The notes beneath the pieces are model-generated. The model had not been told where the DNA came from, did no database searches, and saw nothing but the letters and a program-made list of their open reading frames with translations. Below are positions 19,114 through 27,505 of a stretch of DNA of 51,998 bases, piece by piece. Position numbers and translations under genes: made by a program. Position 1 is the first letter of the stretch, and each line of letters starts with the position of its first letter. Source of the DNA: Bacteroidales bacterium (lineage in GTDB: Bacteria; Bacteroidota; Bacteroidia; Bacteroidales; F082). The stretch is taken from contig JAFGXS010000076.1 in the NCBI GenBank assembly GCA_016936505.1, positions 1 through 51,998 of the forward strand, written 5' to 3'.

Positions 19114-21942
19114 ATGATTAAAAATCTACTTCTAACAATTCTTGCTATATTTTCTACTTCTGTTTTACTGGCTCAGAAAGTTGATCCAAATGCAGTAGAT
19201 GGGGAAGTCTATTTTCAGGTTAAATCAACAGCTTCATTTAAAAGTTCACAAATTGCAGCTGGCTTTAAATCTTCTTACAAAATACAGGGTATATCTGCTC
19301 CTTTCGCTTCTGCAACAAGCGATAAATTAAATAGAACGTATTTGCTGCATTTTTCTAATGTTTATGCTGTGGATAGTATTATTGCAGATTTGAAGAGGAA
19401 TCCTGAAATTGAATATGCCGAAAAGGCCCCCCTCTTTCATGTGCTATTCACTCCAAACGACCCGGAATATAATTCAACTCCGGCACATCGCTGGTTTTTG
19501 GATTTGATTCAGGCAGCAGATGCATGGAATCTGGAAAAAGGAGATGCTAATGTTAAAGTGGCAATACTTGATAATGGAATCTATATTAACCACCCTGATC
19601 TTGTGGGAAAAATTGTTGCAGCAACTGATCTGGCAAATAACGACAATAATCCTACCCCGCCAGCTAAGACCCTTGAGTGGTCACATGGTACTCATGTATC
19701 GGGTTTAGCAGGAGCTGCAACAAATAATGGAATTGGTATTGCTTCGATAGGTTATGGAGTAAGTTTGATGGCAGTAAAAATTTCTAGTGACACTACCGAT
19801 GGCAGTACAATGTCGTTCGGCTATCAGGGAATTATTTGGGCTGCTGATCATGGTGCAGATGTGATCAATATGTCTTGGGGGGGACCAGGATACTATCAGA
19901 CCGGGCAAAATGTCATAGATTATGCATACAATAAAGGGTGTACGATGATTGCAGCGGCAGGTAATGATAACAATTCTCAGATACTATACCCTGCAGGTTA
20001 TAAACATGTTATATCAGTTGCTTCTGTGGACTATGATGATGTTAAATCAAGTTTCTCTTCCTATGGCACTACTGTTGATGTTAGTGCACCAGGGGGATAT
20101 AATGCATTTGGGAATTCGTTATATAGTACTGTTTATTTGAATGGGTTTGACTATCAATATATGCAAGGCACCTCAATGGCAAGTCCGGTAGTGGCAGGCC
20201 TGGCTGGCTTGATGATTTCTGCTGATACAACTCTTACCCCTGAAAAGCTAGAGTCTGTCTTAAAAGCAACTTGCGATAATATTGATGCTGAGAATCCGTC
20301 TTATGTTGGTAAAATTGGTGTGGGAAGGATTAATGCATATAAGGCCATTGCAGCTGTTCAGGATAGTGCAGCATTGCATACTGTTGTAGCAGATTTTCAG
20401 GCCAATACTTTATACGTACCTCAGGGAGGTGCAGTTTCATTTACTGATGAATCTAAGGGAAATGTAACCGCGTGGACGTGGTCTTTTCCCGGAGGAGTTC
20501 CTGGTTCTTCAACTTTACAGAACCCTACAGATATAACCTATAATACTCCGGGTGTGTACTCAGTAAGTTTAACTGTTTCTGATGGTACGAATTCAAATAC
20601 AGAAACTAAGACATATTTTATTACTGTTTACTCATTGGCTACTGGCGCATGGGAACCACAAGCTACTGGTTTTACTGAGGCAAGTAGAGGAATCAACTAT
20701 ATTTCAATAGTTAATAGTAATGTTGCATGGGCTAATGCATATGATGGTTCAGGAAATAGTGCTGTAGTACATCAATTTACAAGAACATCAGATGGGGGAC
20801 AAACCTGGACACCAGGTACATACTCTGGTACACCATCTACATATGTGGTATCCTCAATAACGGCAACAGATTATGATACAGCATGGATATCAATGTATAA
20901 TAACACTACAGGAACTACATATGGGGGTGTATTTAAAACACAAAACGGAGGTACTACATGGGTTCAGCAAACTTCTGCAAGTTTTAATAATGCGTCATCA
21001 TTCCCCAATTTTGTTTATTTCCGGGATGGAAAGAATGGAATCTGCATGGGTGATCCGGTAAACAATTTTTTTGAAATATACACAACTGCTAATGGAGGTG
21101 CCACTTGGGTGAGAGTTCCAACGACTAATATGCCAATTGCTTTTATTGGAGAATATGGTTATGTTGGTTTGTATGCTACCTATGGGAACACGATCTGGTT
21201 TGGAACCAACAAAGGACGTGTATTTAAATCTTCAGATAACGGGCAGCACTGGACTGTATCTTCAACTGGAATGTTAGAAGTCAATAATATGGGCTTTCAT
21301 GATAACAATACGGGAATTGTTACTTATGTATCCTATGATCAGAACACTGGTACAATCAATAATTTCCAAATGAAAAGAACAACTGATGGTGGACAAACAT
21401 GGTTAACTGTTAACCCGACAGGGTCATATTTCAAATCTGATATTGCAGTTATTAAAGATGAGCCGGGTTTGGTAATTTCTACCGGAATATCTCAGGATTT
21501 ATCACAATGCGGTTCAGCATATTCACTTGATGACGGCCAGACCTGGGTAAAACTGGATGATTCAGTTCAGTATACTACAGTGAAGTTTTATGACCGATCA
21601 GTTGGTTGGGCAGGTGGATTCAATCAAAGTGCAACTTCGAGAGGAATATGGAAATGGTTGAAAACAGATGTGAGTGTAGGTCAGGTCAAAGATGATAGTG
21701 AAATGAAAATATTTCCTAATCCTTCAGATGGTTACGTTAATCTTGTATTGCCTGCCGCTACTTCAGATATTGAAGTTTCTGTTTACGATCTATTGGGTAG
21801 AAGGGTAGTTTATATGCCTAAAGTACAATTAAACGGTTCAAAACAATATTTCTTGAATTTAAAGAATCTAAATAAAGGTATTTATTTTGTTAATGTTAAA
21901 CAAAATGACATTATCAGAAGTAAGAAACTAATTATTCGTTAG
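19114..21942 (+). CDS. secreted subtilisin-like (S8) serine protease with PKD domain and T9SS tail
   Basis: A 942-residue secreted protease. Signal peptide 1-20 (ending VLLAQ), then an inhibitor-like propeptide region (about 28-110, LNRTYLLHFSNVYAVD). The S8 catalytic domain spans about 130-415: Asp153 in ILDNGI, His191 in SHGTHVSGLAG, oxyanion Asn284 in AAAGNDNN and Ser354 in GTSMASPV. A PKD domain (about 425-512, VSFTDES, WTWSFPGG) follows, then a long WAGGF / GGQTW-rich region resembling YCF48/BNR propeller repeats (about 515-860). The last 75 residues are a type-A T9SS tail (IFPNPSDG, VSVYDLLGRRV, LNKGIYFV). Following two SusCD pairs, it may supply peptides to them; that link is inference. 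Confidence 0.95.
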   Translation: MIKNLLLTILAIFSTSVLLAQKVDPNAVDGEVYFQVKSTASFKSSQIAAGFKSSYKIQGISAPFASATSDKLNRTYLLHFSNVYAVDSIIADLKRNPEIEYAEKAPLFHVLFTPNDPEYNSTPAHRWFLDLIQAADAWNLEKGDANVKVAILDNGIYINHPDLVGKIVAATDLANNDNNPTPPAKTLEWSHGTHVSGLAGAATNNGIGIASIGYGVSLMAVKISSDTTDGSTMSFGYQGIIWAADHGADVINMSWGGPGYYQTGQNVIDYAYNKGCTMIAAAGNDNNSQILYPAGYKHVISVASVDYDDVKSSFSSYGTTVDVSAPGGYNAFGNSLYSTVYLNGFDYQYMQGTSMASPVVAGLAGLMISADTTLTPEKLESVLKATCDNIDAENPSYVGKIGVGRINAYKAIAAVQDSAALHTVVADFQANTLYVPQGGAVSFTDESKGNVTAWTWSFPGGVPGSSTLQNPTDITYNTPGVYSVSLTVSDGTNSNTETKTYFITVYSLATGAWEPQATGFTEASRGINYISIVNSNVAWANAYDGSGNSAVVHQFTRTSDGGQTWTPGTYSGTPSTYVVSSITATDYDTAWISMYNNTTGTTYGGVFKTQNGGTTWVQQTSASFNNASSFPNFVYFRDGKNGICMGDPVNNFFEIYTTANGGATWVRVPTTNMPIAFIGEYGYVGLYATYGNTIWFGTNKGRVFKSSDNGQHWTVSSTGMLEVNNMGFHDNNTGIVTYVSYDQNTGTINNFQMKRTTDGGQTWLTVNPTGSYFKSDIAVIKDEPGLVISTGISQDLSQCGSAYSLDDGQTWVKLDDSVQYTTVKFYDRSVGWAGGFNQSATSRGIWKWLKTDVSVGQVKDDSEMKIFPNPSDGYVNLVLPAATSDIEVSVYDLLGRRVVYMPKVQLNGSKQYFLNLKNLNKGIYFVNVKQNDIIRSKKLIIR

Positions 21943-21964
21943 ATATTTCTTTTTAACATTTATG

Positions 21965-22002
21965 TGCCTGTTTTAATTTCTACAAAGAATCTAAAACAGG
22001 CA
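21965..22002. terminator. hairpin between convergent genes
   Basis: An 11-base inverted repeat (TGCCTGTTTTA / TAAAACAGGCA) with a 16-base loop. It spans the stop codon of the M23 gene and lies between two convergent genes. There is no good T-tract, so it is a weak terminator or an mRNA 3'-end stabiliser. Confidence 0.35.
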
Positions 22003-23215
22003 TATATTGTTTTACCAATGAGTCAAATACAGGCATGTTTTCTTTTGAAATGGGAATTGATGGGGGGGACTTTAACGTAAGAGGATTAATTGCTACACCG
22101 TTTTTAAATACTCTGAAGTCGAGATGAGGCCCTGTAGCTAAACCAGTCATCCCGACATAACCAATTACCTGGTCTTGTTTTACACGCGCTCCTACCTTCA
22201 TGCCTTTTGCATATTTGCTTAGGTGGGCATACTGAGTCATATACATGCTGTTGTGCCTTATTTTTAGATAATTTCCGGCTCCTTCTTTTTGATATCCCCT
22301 TGCTACAATTACTCCGTCACCTAAAGCATGAACGGGTGTGCCCGTGGGAGCAGCATAATCAACCCCATGATGTGGCCTGTATATTTTTAAAATAGGCTGC
22401 CATCTTCTGTTAGAAAAACGTGAGCTAATGCGCGTATATTTTAGTGGCGCTTTTAGAAAGGCTCTTTGCAGGCTTTTTCCGTTTTGGTCAAAATAGTTTC
22501 CTTTTCCGTTTTGATCAAAATAAAAGGCATAATAATTTTGTCCTTCGTGTATGAAATCGGCGGCTATAATTTTACCCATCCCGGTATATTTTCCATTTAC
22601 AAATCTCTGATTGTAAATTACTCGATAACTGTCGTTTGGCTTTAGTTCAAAAAAGTCAATAGTCCAGGCATAGATTTCGGATAATTTTATAGCCAGATTT
22701 ACATCATCGTTATTGTCCTGAATAGCATTCCATAAAGAAGTTTTAATAATACCTGCTGTCGTGTCAACTTCTGTCTTAATTGGTTGATATTCTCTCATTG
22801 CATAAACAGAATCAAGAAGATGATATTTGATGTATTGTTCAGGATTTTGTTCGTAAATGAAATATAATGCCTTTGGAATCGAATCGTTGTTCAGAATTAC
22901 AGCGTATTGATGCCCTCTTCTGATATCCCGAACATCAAAAACATCTTTTGTGTTTTTTGCCAGGTAGTCAATAGTGGGGTAGTTTACTCCGTATTTCAAT
23001 AAGATGTCAGCGAGAAATTCATTTTTCTTTACTTTGTTTTTAACGACAGTAAGCGTATCCACATTAACTCCGTATTCAATTTTTGGTTCGGGTTTTGATA
23101 TTGTAACAGGCCCTTCTTTAACAGGGTCTTTGCTTTTGTGGGATTGGCATGAGGTAGTAAGGAAGATGGATAAAATTATCAGTAGTATTGGAAGCCTGAT
23201 GGAATTCTTTTTCAT
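21980..23215 (-). CDS. M23-family metallopeptidase lipoprotein (cell-wall endopeptidase-like)
   Basis: A 411-residue envelope protein. Lipobox TTSC with Cys23 predicts a lipoprotein. Residues about 50-200 resemble the OapA/Csd3-type N-terminal domains found before M23 domains (FLADILLKYGVNYPTID, RRGHQYAVI). The M23 domain covers about 258-385, with zinc-ligand motif HHGVD (His282, Asp286), QYAHL (His331) and GPHLDF (His364). The last motif carries Asp366 where classic enzymes have the second His of HLH. I recall this HLD variant from Bacteroidota homologues, so it may still bind metal, but activity is uncertain. Likely role: peptidoglycan cross-link cleavage. Confidence 0.88.
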   Translation of the reverse strand: MKKNSIRLPILLIILSIFLTTSCQSHKSKDPVKEGPVTISKPEPKIEYGVNVDTLTVVKNKVKKNEFLADILLKYGVNYPTIDYLAKNTKDVFDVRDIRRGHQYAVILNNDSIPKALYFIYEQNPEQYIKYHLLDSVYAMREYQPIKTEVDTTAGIIKTSLWNAIQDNNDDVNLAIKLSEIYAWTIDFFELKPNDSYRVIYNQRFVNGKYTGMGKIIAADFIHEGQNYYAFYFDQNGKGNYFDQNGKSLQRAFLKAPLKYTRISSRFSNRRWQPILKIYRPHHGVDYAAPTGTPVHALGDGVIVARGYQKEGAGNYLKIRHNSMYMTQYAHLSKYAKGMKVGARVKQDQVIGYVGMTGLATGPHLDFRVFKNGVAINPLTLKSPPSIPISKENMPVFDSLVKQYMPVLDSL

Positions 23216-23240
23216 GTTTATGGTGATGAATTTTAGGGAG

Positions 23241-23248
23241 CAAATTTA
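23241..23248 (-). promoter_or_regulatory. -7 promoter box of the M23 gene
   Basis: TAAATTTG on the minus strand matches TAnnTTTG, 26 bases before the start codon at 23215. Confidence 0.5.
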
Positions 23249-23281
23249 TGGGAATATGATTTAGTATTTCCTTAAAAAAAT

Positions 23282-23310
23282 AAAAATCCCGATAATCTAT
23301 CGGGATTTTT
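23282..23310 (-). terminator. intrinsic terminator after iorB
   Basis: AAAAATCCCGATA, a three-base loop, TATCGGGATTTTT; a perfect 13-base inverted repeat 29 bases beyond the iorB stop. Confidence 0.9.
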
Positions 23311-23338
23311 ATGCTTAATGCTTAACAAGGTAAGCTAA

Positions 23339-23938
23339 TTAGATGGTTGATTTTTGCATCTTTTGCTGTGCAAAATCGTAACCTGCTTTCAGTGCATTTA
23401 GATTTACATTTACCAGAAACTCACCTTTTCTGCCAAATATCTTTTTAATGGCACCCTCAAGTGAGGTGTATTGAAGCCCTAAAAATGGTGCAGCAGCCCC
23501 CAGTACAACAATGTTAGCGGCTTTAACGGTTCCTTGATCTTTTGCAATTTTATCAGCATCAATGGTAACATAACGTGGAAGCTTCCATATTTCAGCCAGA
23601 ATCTGTTCAACATCAGGATAGTTTGCTATATTATTAAAAGGATTTATGCTTGAAACCAGCCATCCGGTTTTTGTGTTCAGCATATTAAAGTATCTTAATG
23701 ATTCCATTGGTTCAACAGAAATAATCATATCTGCAGAACCTTCTGCAATTAAATCTGATGCAATAGATTTTGATGAGAGTCGTAAATGAGATTGTACGTC
23801 TCCGCCACGTTGGCTCATACCATGCACTTCTGCTTGTTTTAACTGTAATCCTTCAGAAAGAGCAGCTGTACCAATAATTGTTGCAATTGTAAGAATTCCC
23901 TGTCCGCCAACACCGGCCAATATGATGTCCTTTTTCAT
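23339..23938 (-). CDS. iorB: indolepyruvate:ferredoxin oxidoreductase, beta (gamma-type) subunit
   Basis: Partner of IorA in oxidative decarboxylation of aryl 2-oxoacids from aromatic amino acids to aryl-acyl-CoA with reduction of ferredoxin, in the cytoplasm. From the chosen Met it has 199 residues, normal for IorB. The N-terminal motif GVGGQGILT and the later AEVHGMSQRGGDVQSHLR are characteristic of the pyruvate/ketoisovalerate oxidoreductase gamma domain. The frame is open back to 23983, which would overlap iorA by 29 bases and add a basic, unlike-family extension, so I start at 23938, 16 bases after the iorA stop. Confidence 0.93.
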   Translation of the reverse strand: MKKDIILAGVGGQGILTIATIIGTAALSEGLQLKQAEVHGMSQRGGDVQSHLRLSSKSIASDLIAEGSADMIISVEPMESLRYFNMLNTKTGWLVSSINPFNNIANYPDVEQILAEIWKLPRYVTIDADKIAKDQGTVKAANIVVLGAAAPFLGLQYTSLEGAIKKIFGRKGEFLVNVNLNALKAGYDFAQQKMQKSTI

Positions 23939-23954
23939 TTTTTTCAAGTTTAAA

Positions 23955-25574
23955 TTATGATACAGTTTCTTCCTTTTTGGCATGTTTCAGTTTCATTCTT
24001 CGGGCCAGTGTCTGAATGCATTCCCGACGGGCGATGATAACTGAAACTCCTTCGTAAGCTAACTCTTCTTTAAATACAGCGACATTCTCATCATGATGTC
24101 TGCGCAGGGGGGTAATTATTTTCAGATGGTCTTTTTCAACCCCCAATCCTAAAATAATATCTTCCAGTTTACCAAAGCCGGACGAATCCTGTCCACCGGT
24201 CATACCTGTAGTGGCATTATCCATCAGCAAAACTGTAATGGGTGCTTTTCTGTTAACGGCATCCAATAACCCGGTCATACCTGAATGCGTAAAAGTTGAG
24301 TCGCCAATGGCTGCAACAGCAGGAACCAAACCGGCTTCAGCAGCACCAATAGCCATAGTAATAGAAGCTCCCATATCAACACAACTATTGATGGAGTCTA
24401 AAGGAGGTAACGCGCTTAAAGTGTAACAGCCAATATCTGAAAGAACTCTACCGCCTGAGTAGCTTTTTAACGCTTCGTTAAGAGCTCCAAATGAATCCCA
24501 GTGAGGACAACCATCGCAAAGCAGGGGAGGACGTGCCTCGAGAATTTCAGGAACAGTATATCCTTCGTTGGTTTGCATACCCAATGCTTTCTTTACTTTC
24601 ATCGGGTTCAGTTCACCGGCAAACGAAATAGTTTCATCCATGCGCCCTCTAATGGTTTTTCCTTCGTCAAGTGTGCCCCGTAATCCTTCTTCAATTATTG
24701 GATATCCTTCTTCAAGAATAAGAAGGCTCTCAACCTGATCGTACAAATTCTTGATTAGTTTCCTGGAAACAGGATATTGACTGATTTTTAAAATGGGATA
24801 TGGAATGTCTCTGTCTGGAAAATTCTCAAGTAAATAGTTATATGCAATTCCTGATGCGATAATACCCATCGATTTGTCACTACCTTCATAAAGGACATTG
24901 TTCCCCGATTGAATACCTTCTTCTGAGAAGGCTTCCTGCTTTGCCAACAAAACGTTGTATCTTTTTCTGGCAATGGAAGGTAAGAGGATAAATTGCTTCA
25001 GGTCTGAAGGTAAACTCATTCTGTTTTGAGCTTTTGTTTCTTTTCTGACCACTCCGGCACGTGAGTGAGAAAGCCTTGTTGTCAGCCGAACCATCACAGG
25101 TGTTCCATATTTCTCTGAAAGGTCAAAAGCATAGCGGGTCAAATCATATGCTTCTTGCTGATTGGATGGTTCCAGCACCGGAATCTGAGCGAATTTACCA
25201 TAGAAGCGTGAATCCTGTTCATTTTGCGAGGAATGCATAGAAGGATCGTCGGCAGATACCACTACCAAACCTCCATGAGCTCCTGTTATGGCTGAGTTGA
25301 CAAATGCATCTGCAGCAACGTTAAGACCAACGTGTTTCATGCAAACCATGGCCTTTTTACCGGCATAAGACATTCCAATGGCGGTTTCCATAGCTGTTTT
25401 CTCATTGGCCGACCAATCAGAAACAATATGTCTTTCCTTTGCTTCTTTTGAAGCCTGAATATATTCGGTTATTTCTGTGGATGGAGTTCCGGGGTAGGCA
25501 TAAACACCTGATAGTCCGGCATCAATGGCTCCTAACGCAACTGCCTCATCTCCAAGTAATAGTAATTTGTCCAT
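23955..25574 (-). CDS. iorA: indolepyruvate:ferredoxin oxidoreductase, alpha subunit, without ferredoxin domain
   Basis: The thiamine-diphosphate-binding catalytic subunit, 539 residues. The N-terminal pyrimidine-binding domain starts LLLGDEAVALGAIDAGLSGV and YPGTPSTEI. The C-terminal TPP domain has PLLCDGCPHW, AIGDSTFTHSG and MDNATTGMTGGQ. Classic archaeal IorA proteins end with a two-cluster ferredoxin domain rich in CxxCxxC. Here the protein ends after SVIIARRECIQTLARRM with no such cysteines, so electrons must leave by another route or a separate ferredoxin. Operon with iorB downstream. The enzyme implies amino-acid fermentation or reversible aryl-acid synthesis under anoxia. Confidence 0.93.
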   Translation of the reverse strand: MDKLLLLGDEAVALGAIDAGLSGVYAYPGTPSTEITEYIQASKEAKERHIVSDWSANEKTAMETAIGMSYAGKKAMVCMKHVGLNVAADAFVNSAITGAHGGLVVVSADDPSMHSSQNEQDSRFYGKFAQIPVLEPSNQQEAYDLTRYAFDLSEKYGTPVMVRLTTRLSHSRAGVVRKETKAQNRMSLPSDLKQFILLPSIARKRYNVLLAKQEAFSEEGIQSGNNVLYEGSDKSMGIIASGIAYNYLLENFPDRDIPYPILKISQYPVSRKLIKNLYDQVESLLILEEGYPIIEEGLRGTLDEGKTIRGRMDETISFAGELNPMKVKKALGMQTNEGYTVPEILEARPPLLCDGCPHWDSFGALNEALKSYSGGRVLSDIGCYTLSALPPLDSINSCVDMGASITMAIGAAEAGLVPAVAAIGDSTFTHSGMTGLLDAVNRKAPITVLLMDNATTGMTGGQDSSGFGKLEDIILGLGVEKDHLKIITPLRRHHDENVAVFKEELAYEGVSVIIARRECIQTLARRMKLKHAKKEETVS

Positions 25575-25604
25575 TTGCTTGATTTTATTGTTCTAAATCG
25601 TTTG

Positions 25605-25612
25605 CAAAATTA
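25605..25612 (-). promoter_or_regulatory. -7 promoter box of iorAB
   Basis: TAATTTTG on the minus strand matches TAnnTTTG, 31 bases before the iorA start. Confidence 0.5.
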
Positions 25613-25713
25613 CCAATTTAGAACCGACTACTGAGGGCTGGTTTTAATATATATTGATTTTAAATTGATTTGAAAAATTAAGTCTGACATTTTGATTACT
25701 AGGTTATAAAATC

Positions 25714-25721
25714 TATTTTTG
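25714..25721 (+). promoter_or_regulatory. -7 promoter box of the AcpH-like gene
   Basis: TATTTTTG matches TAnnTTTG. It overlaps the GTG at 25721, which argues that the ATG at 25736 is the real start. Confidence 0.5.
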
Positions 25722-25735
25722 TGAAAAATCAAGAG

Positions 25736-26344
25736 ATGAATTTTCTGGCGCATGCCCACCTTTCTAATGGTGATCCCCGGATTTTAGTTGGAAATCTGAT
25801 TGCTGATTCTGTTAAAGGGAAAAGTAAATTCGATTTTCCTTCTTCAATACGAATGGGAATTGACTTGCACAGGAGAATTGATGAATATACCGACTCACAT
25901 CCGGTTTTTAAGCAAAGTGTTGGTGTTATTTATTCTGACAAACGCAGGTTCTCAGGTGTTGTGATGGACATTTTTTATGATCACTTTCTTGCCAGAAACT
26001 GGGATCTGTTTTCATCTGTTTCGTTGGATGAATTTACTGTTGCTGTCTATATTACTTTGGGCAATGAATTTCAGCTTTTACCGGCAAGGGTGAAAAGAGT
26101 TTTGCCATACATGATCGCGCAAAACTGGTTGAATTCTTATGCCAACCTGAAAGACTTAAACAGAATATTTTATGGCATGGATCGCAGGACACAGTTCCGC
26201 TCGGGAATGAGCAATTCTGTGGAATTGTTGTTAAAGCATTATTCTGAACTGGAAGCTCATTTCTTTTCCTTTTATCCTCAGATGATAAGTTTTGTTGAGG
26301 AGACCACAAGAGTATTGCGTGAAGAATATAAAAATCAGGAATAG
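25736..26344 (+). CDS. acyl-carrier-protein phosphodiesterase-like protein (AcpH/DUF479 family)
   Basis: A 202-residue cytoplasmic protein of the AcpH family, whose E. coli member removes 4'-phosphopantetheine from acyl carrier protein. The family N-terminus MNFLAHAHLS is followed by GNLIADSVKGK, IDLHRRIDEYTDSHP (a metal-binding HD-like helix with His and Asp) and SGVVMDIFYDHFLA. Length is normal for the family. An upstream in-frame GTG at 25721 falls inside the promoter box, so I use the ATG at 25736. Its end overlaps the convergent yjbQ-like gene by 10 bases. The biochemical role in Bacteroidota is inferred from family only. Confidence 0.82.
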   Translation: MNFLAHAHLSNGDPRILVGNLIADSVKGKSKFDFPSSIRMGIDLHRRIDEYTDSHPVFKQSVGVIYSDKRRFSGVVMDIFYDHFLARNWDLFSSVSLDEFTVAVYITLGNEFQLLPARVKRVLPYMIAQNWLNSYANLKDLNRIFYGMDRRTQFRSGMSNSVELLLKHYSELEAHFFSFYPQMISFVEETTRVLREEYKNQE

Positions 26345-26745
26345 ATGGTAATTACCAGTTTTCGTTTGCTGCTGAATGACCGAAACTCACAATAATAAAT
26401 TCCTTGCCAGGTTCCTGTATTTAAGCGCCCGTTTGTGATAGGAATAGTTAATGAATTTCCTGTAATAGCCGTTTTAAAATGTGCCGGCATATCGTCCGGA
26501 CCTTCCAGTGTGTGGGTGTAAAAAGGGGCTCCTTCAGGTGCTGCTTTTTCATATAAAGAAGTTAAATCAGTCCTGACATCCGGATCTGCATTTTCATTCA
26601 GCATCAGCGCTGCAGAAGTGTGTTTGAGAAATAAGTTCAGTAAACCTGTTTGAGGAAGTTCTCTGATATTATCCAAAATAAGGTCATCAATCAGGTGGAA
26701 GCCTTTTCCCTTCCAGGGTAATATAATTTCATATTGTTGAATCAT
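26335..26745 (-). CDS. yjbQ: YjbQ/UPF0047-family protein
   Basis: A 136-residue cytoplasmic protein of the YjbQ family, some of whose members show weak thiamine-phosphate synthase activity in vivo; the true function is unsettled. The family core is visible: FLKHTSAALMLNENADPDV with the conserved His-Thr-Ser-Ala and Asn-Glu, then HTLEGPDDMPAHFKTAI and the C-terminal GRLNTGTWQGIYYCEFR. It probably forms a trimer. It is 7 bases downstream of the DUF423 gene on the same strand, so the two are likely co-transcribed. Confidence 0.88.
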   Translation of the reverse strand: MIQQYEIILPWKGKGFHLIDDLILDNIRELPQTGLLNLFLKHTSAALMLNENADPDVRTDLTSLYEKAAPEGAPFYTHTLEGPDDMPAHFKTAITGNSLTIPITNGRLNTGTWQGIYYCEFRSFSSKRKLVITIYS

Positions 26746-26752
26746 GCTTAGA

Positions 26753-27163
26753 TTAATGTGTTCTGCTTTTCTTTTTCGGTTTATAAGTGATCCCTGTCCA
26801 CAAAATTACCAGCCATCCCAACATAAATGAGGTTCCTCCTATAGGAGCCAGAAAACTAAGAAACCCAACACTCAGATGTGTATAATCCATTGTGGAGGTG
26901 AGGTAAATGGAAAAAGAAAAGAACACTATACCTACAACAAAAAGTGTATAAATAACTTTGGAGAGTGTTGCATTGATAATGCGATGCAAGTGTGCCAGTG
27001 CCAGTAAAGCTATTGTGTGAAAAAACTGATATTGATTGGCAATATGAAAGGCATTGTAATGTTGAGGGTCAAGGTTTTTTGCCAGAAGATGACTCCCCAG
27101 GGCTCCTAACAGAACAGTTAAAAAACCCGAGATGCCTGCTGTGGTAAGATATGTTTTGGTCAT
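26753..27163 (-). CDS. DUF423-family small membrane protein
   Basis: A 136-residue integral membrane protein with four hydrophobic segments. Family features are the N-terminal GFLTVLLGALGSHLL and YHIANQYQFFHTIALLALAHL-like segments, and SFLAPIGGTSFMLGWL near the C-terminus. A longer frame reaches 27196, but that start lies upstream of the expected transcription start set by the -7 box at 27180-27187, so 27163 is used. The function of DUF423 proteins is unknown to me. First gene of a probable two-gene operon with yjbQ. Confidence 0.85.
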   Translation of the reverse strand: MTKTYLTTAGISGFLTVLLGALGSHLLAKNLDPQHYNAFHIANQYQFFHTIALLALAHLHRIINATLSKVIYTLFVVGIVFFSFSIYLTSTMDYTHLSVGFLSFLAPIGGTSFMLGWLVILWTGITYKPKKKSRTH

Positions 27164-27179
27164 TTGGAATACTTTAGTA

Positions 27180-27187
27180 CAAAGGTA
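27180..27187 (-). promoter_or_regulatory. -7 promoter box of the DUF423-yjbQ operon
   Basis: TACCTTTG on the minus strand matches TAnnTTTG. An identical box points the other way 16 bases further on. Confidence 0.55.
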
Positions 27188-27203
27188 AAAAAACAAAATA
27201 AAC

Positions 27204-27211
27204 TACCTTTG
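27204..27211 (+). promoter_or_regulatory. -7 promoter box of the YkoF-PnuC operon
   Basis: TACCTTTG matches TAnnTTTG, 34 bases before the ATG at 27246. The leader is too short to hold a TPP riboswitch. Confidence 0.55.
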
Positions 27212-27245
27212 CCGTTCGATAGAAAACAATTTAAAAATTATAGAG

Positions 27246-27503
27246 ATGAATACATCTGTTGAAATAAGTTATTACCCTTTAAAAGAAGAGTTTATACCTC
27301 CAATCAAATCATTTATTGATCGGTTAAACAGCCATGAGGGAATAATTGTTAAAACAAATGGAATGAGCACACAGGTTTTTGGCTCTTATTTTAATGTGAT
27401 GAATGCCATTACACAAGAGATATATAAAAGTTTTGAGCTTCCTCATTCAGTTTTTGTACTGAAAGTAATTAATGCAGATTTGAATCACGTAGTTAAAGAA
27501 TAA
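27246..27503 (+). CDS. YkoF-like thiamine/HMP-binding domain protein
   Basis: An 85-residue protein with no signal peptide or membrane segment. The sequence pattern (SVEISYYPL, then IIVKTNGMSTQVFG, then a regular alternating C-terminal strand) matches one repeat of the YkoF/MTH1187-type ferredoxin-like fold, which binds thiamine or hydroxymethylpyrimidine in characterised members. It is 2 bases upstream of a PnuC-type transporter gene and followed by a NadR-like kinase, so it heads a vitamin-uptake operon. The ligand here is inferred from family and context. Confidence 0.7.
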   Translation: MNTSVEISYYPLKEEFIPPIKSFIDRLNSHEGIIVKTNGMSTQVFGSYFNVMNAITQEIYKSFELPHSVFVLKVINADLNHVVKE

Positions 27504-27505
27504 AG

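Noticed and set aside
21965-22002. Inverted repeat as a mobile-element end
   Set aside because: No transposase, no matching second end and no target duplication; it sits between convergent stops and is better explained as a 3'-end hairpin.
27212-27245. Possible TPP riboswitch before the YkoF-PnuC operon
   Set aside because: Only 34 bases lie between the -7 box and the ATG, too short for the aptamer, and no CTGAGA-type motif is present.
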